DNA from: JBBQSN01 sp038213835
GTDB lineage: Bacteria > Actinomycetota > Actinomycetes > Actinomycetales > CAWJMD01
Length of the DNA: 12,437 bases
Direction: 5' to 3'
NCBI GenBank assembly: GCA_038213835.1
Contig: JBBQSN010000104.1
Coordinates: forward strand, 1-12,437
The translations under genes were made by a program, and so were the position numbers. Shown here in pieces: positions 11,493 through 12,437 of this stretch (the first letter of the stretch is position 1; every line of letters begins with the position of its first letter). The notes beneath the pieces are model-generated. The model saw only the letters and a program-made list of their open reading frames with translations. It was not told the DNA's origin and did no database searches.

Positions 11493-12437
11493 GTGCACAG
11501 GCGGATCCGGGTCCAGGGCTGCAGCGGCTCGGGCAAGACCACCCTGGCCCGCGAGCTCGCCGTCCGGCTCGGTCTGCCCCACGTCGAGCTGGACGCGCTG
11601 TACCACCGCGAGGACTGGCGTGGCGCCGAGCCCGAGGAGTTCGCCGCTCTGCTGGACGCCTTCCTCGCGGGCGCCCCGGACGGCTGGGTCGCGTGCGGCA
11701 ACTACACCCGGCACACCGCCCGGCTCACGGCCGAGGCCGACACCGTGGTCTGGCTGGACTACCCGCGCCGGCTCGTGATGGCGCGCATGCTCCGGCGCAC
11801 GCTGGCCCGGGTCGTCCTGCGCCGCGAGCTGTGGAACGGCAACCGCGAGCGGTGGCGCAGCCTGATGCGGCACGACCCCGCCGACAACATCGTGCTGTGG
11901 ACGTGGACCCAGCACGGGCGCTACGCGCACACGTTCCTGCCGCAGTGGGAGTCGCACCGCGAGCCCAGCAGCGCGCCGCGGTGGGTGCGGCTGCGCAGCC
12001 CGCGCGCGGCGAGCGCCTGGCTGGAGGGTCTCGCCCGGGAAGAAGACGGCGTGACCGGGACGGTCCGGTTGGCGGCGCCCTCGGACGTCGAGCGGCTACG
12101 CCACGTGGAAGTCGCTGCAGGAGAGGCGTTTCGGGCGCTCGGCATGGATCCTGTGGCCGACGACGAGCCGCCTCCGGTCGACCTCCTGCTGGCCCACGTC
12201 TCGGACGGCACCGCGTGGGTCGTCGACTCCGCAGGAGCGGCGGTCGCGTACGCACTCGCAGGCGTCGTGGACGGTGAGGGCCACGTCGACCAGGTCAGCG
12301 TGCACCCCGAGCACGCCGGGCACGGACACGGGCGGCGCCTCCTCGACGAGGTGGCCGCGTGGGCCGTCGGGCGGGGCCTGGACGCGCTGACCCTCACCAC
12401 GTTCGCCGAGGTCCCTTGGAACGCGCCGTACTACGCG
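11493..12437 (+). CDS. P-loop kinase-like (FlaR/AAA_18-type) domain fused to a GNAT acetyltransferase, partial
   Basis: One frame stays open from GTG 11493 to the window end (315 codons, no stop). Residues 1-180 form a small adenylate-kinase-like NTPase: the P-loop GCSGSGKTT (9-17, Lys15), then HVELDALYH (30-38) typical of the FlaR-like family, VVWLDYPRR near 85-93, an arginine-rich LID-like stretch, and RRELWNGNRERW (110-121). Such proteins end near RLRSPRAASAWLEGL, as seen here, yet the frame continues into a GNAT domain (about 187 onward). That part has VRLAAPSDVERLRHVE, VDQVSVHPEHAGHGHGRRLL (acetyl-CoA loop near 270-283) and VPWNAPYYA, cut off roughly 20 residues before a usual end. In the acetyl-CoA loop the common Arg/Gln is Ala275. 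GTG 12051 could be an internal start for GNAT alone. Substrates are unknown. Confidence 0.8.
   Translation, partial: MHRRIRVQGCSGSGKTTLARELAVRLGLPHVELDALYHREDWRGAEPEEFAALLDAFLAGAPDGWVACGNYTRHTARLTAEADTVVWLDYPRRLVMARMLRRTLARVVLRRELWNGNRERWRSLMRHDPADNIVLWTWTQHGRYAHTFLPQWESHREPSSAPRWVRLRSPRAASAWLEGLAREEDGVTGTVRLAAPSDVERLRHVEVAAGEAFRALGMDPVADDEPPPVDLLLAHVSDGTAWVVDSAGAAVAYALAGVVDGEGHVDQVSVHPEHAGHGHGRRLLDEVAAWAVGRGLDALTLTTFAEVPWNAPYYA

Noticed and set aside
11093..12277. Plus-strand frame of 394 codons overlapping the YqeB-like and P-loop genes
   Set aside because: It is Arg/Ala-rich without motifs and out of frame with the P-loop and GNAT signatures, which lie in the frame starting at 11493.

Overview
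The window is very GC-rich (third codon positions are almost all G or C). It uses many GTG starts and carries a branched-chain amino acid gene order (ilvN-ilvC ... serA ... leuB-ilvE ... cimA) of the kind found in Actinobacteria such as Streptomyces and Nocardioides. A Nocardioidaceae-like actinobacterial chromosome is the best guess; the genus cannot be fixed from sequence alone. No mobile element, CRISPR array, tRNA or rRNA was seen.

Layout. 1-1290: the end of ilvN and all of ilvC, closed by a perfect 13-bp hairpin shared with a convergent gene. 1315-3395: three accessory genes, namely a beta-lactamase-fold serine hydrolase (-), a VOC/glyoxalase-fold protein (-) and a YfcE-like metallophosphoesterase (+). 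3405-5030: serA. 5031-5210: a regulatory-looking gap with two adjacent inverted repeats, then a 27-codon small ORF whose stop overlaps the leuB start. 5211-7423: leuB and ilvE. 7424-7663: a leader region with a short peptide (MNTTTLIT), stacked hairpins and a classical terminator with a T-run, which looks like a transcription attenuator for cimA. 7664-9271: cimA. 9338-10713: a secreted six-cysteine protein and a lipoprotein, apparently co-transcribed. 10700-11395 (-): a YqeB-like membrane protein with a PH-like domain. 11493-end: a P-loop kinase-like domain fused in frame to a GNAT acetyltransferase, cut by the window edge.

How the genes work together. IlvN/IlvC, LeuB, IlvE and CimA cover steps of valine, leucine and isoleucine synthesis. 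CimA supplies 2-oxobutanoate for isoleucine from pyruvate and acetyl-CoA, bypassing threonine. SerA starts serine synthesis. The accessory genes have no visible link to these pathways.

The most interesting signals are regulatory: (1) the cimA leader attenuator, (2) the unannotated small ORF coupled to leuB behind two palindromes, (3) a recurrent TANNNT hexamer exactly 6-7 nt before start codons on both strands, which points to widespread leaderless mRNAs, including one case where the -10 box begins with the stop codon of the preceding gene, and (4) the kinase-GNAT fusion. I did not find an obviously new multi-gene system such as a defence or biosynthetic island.
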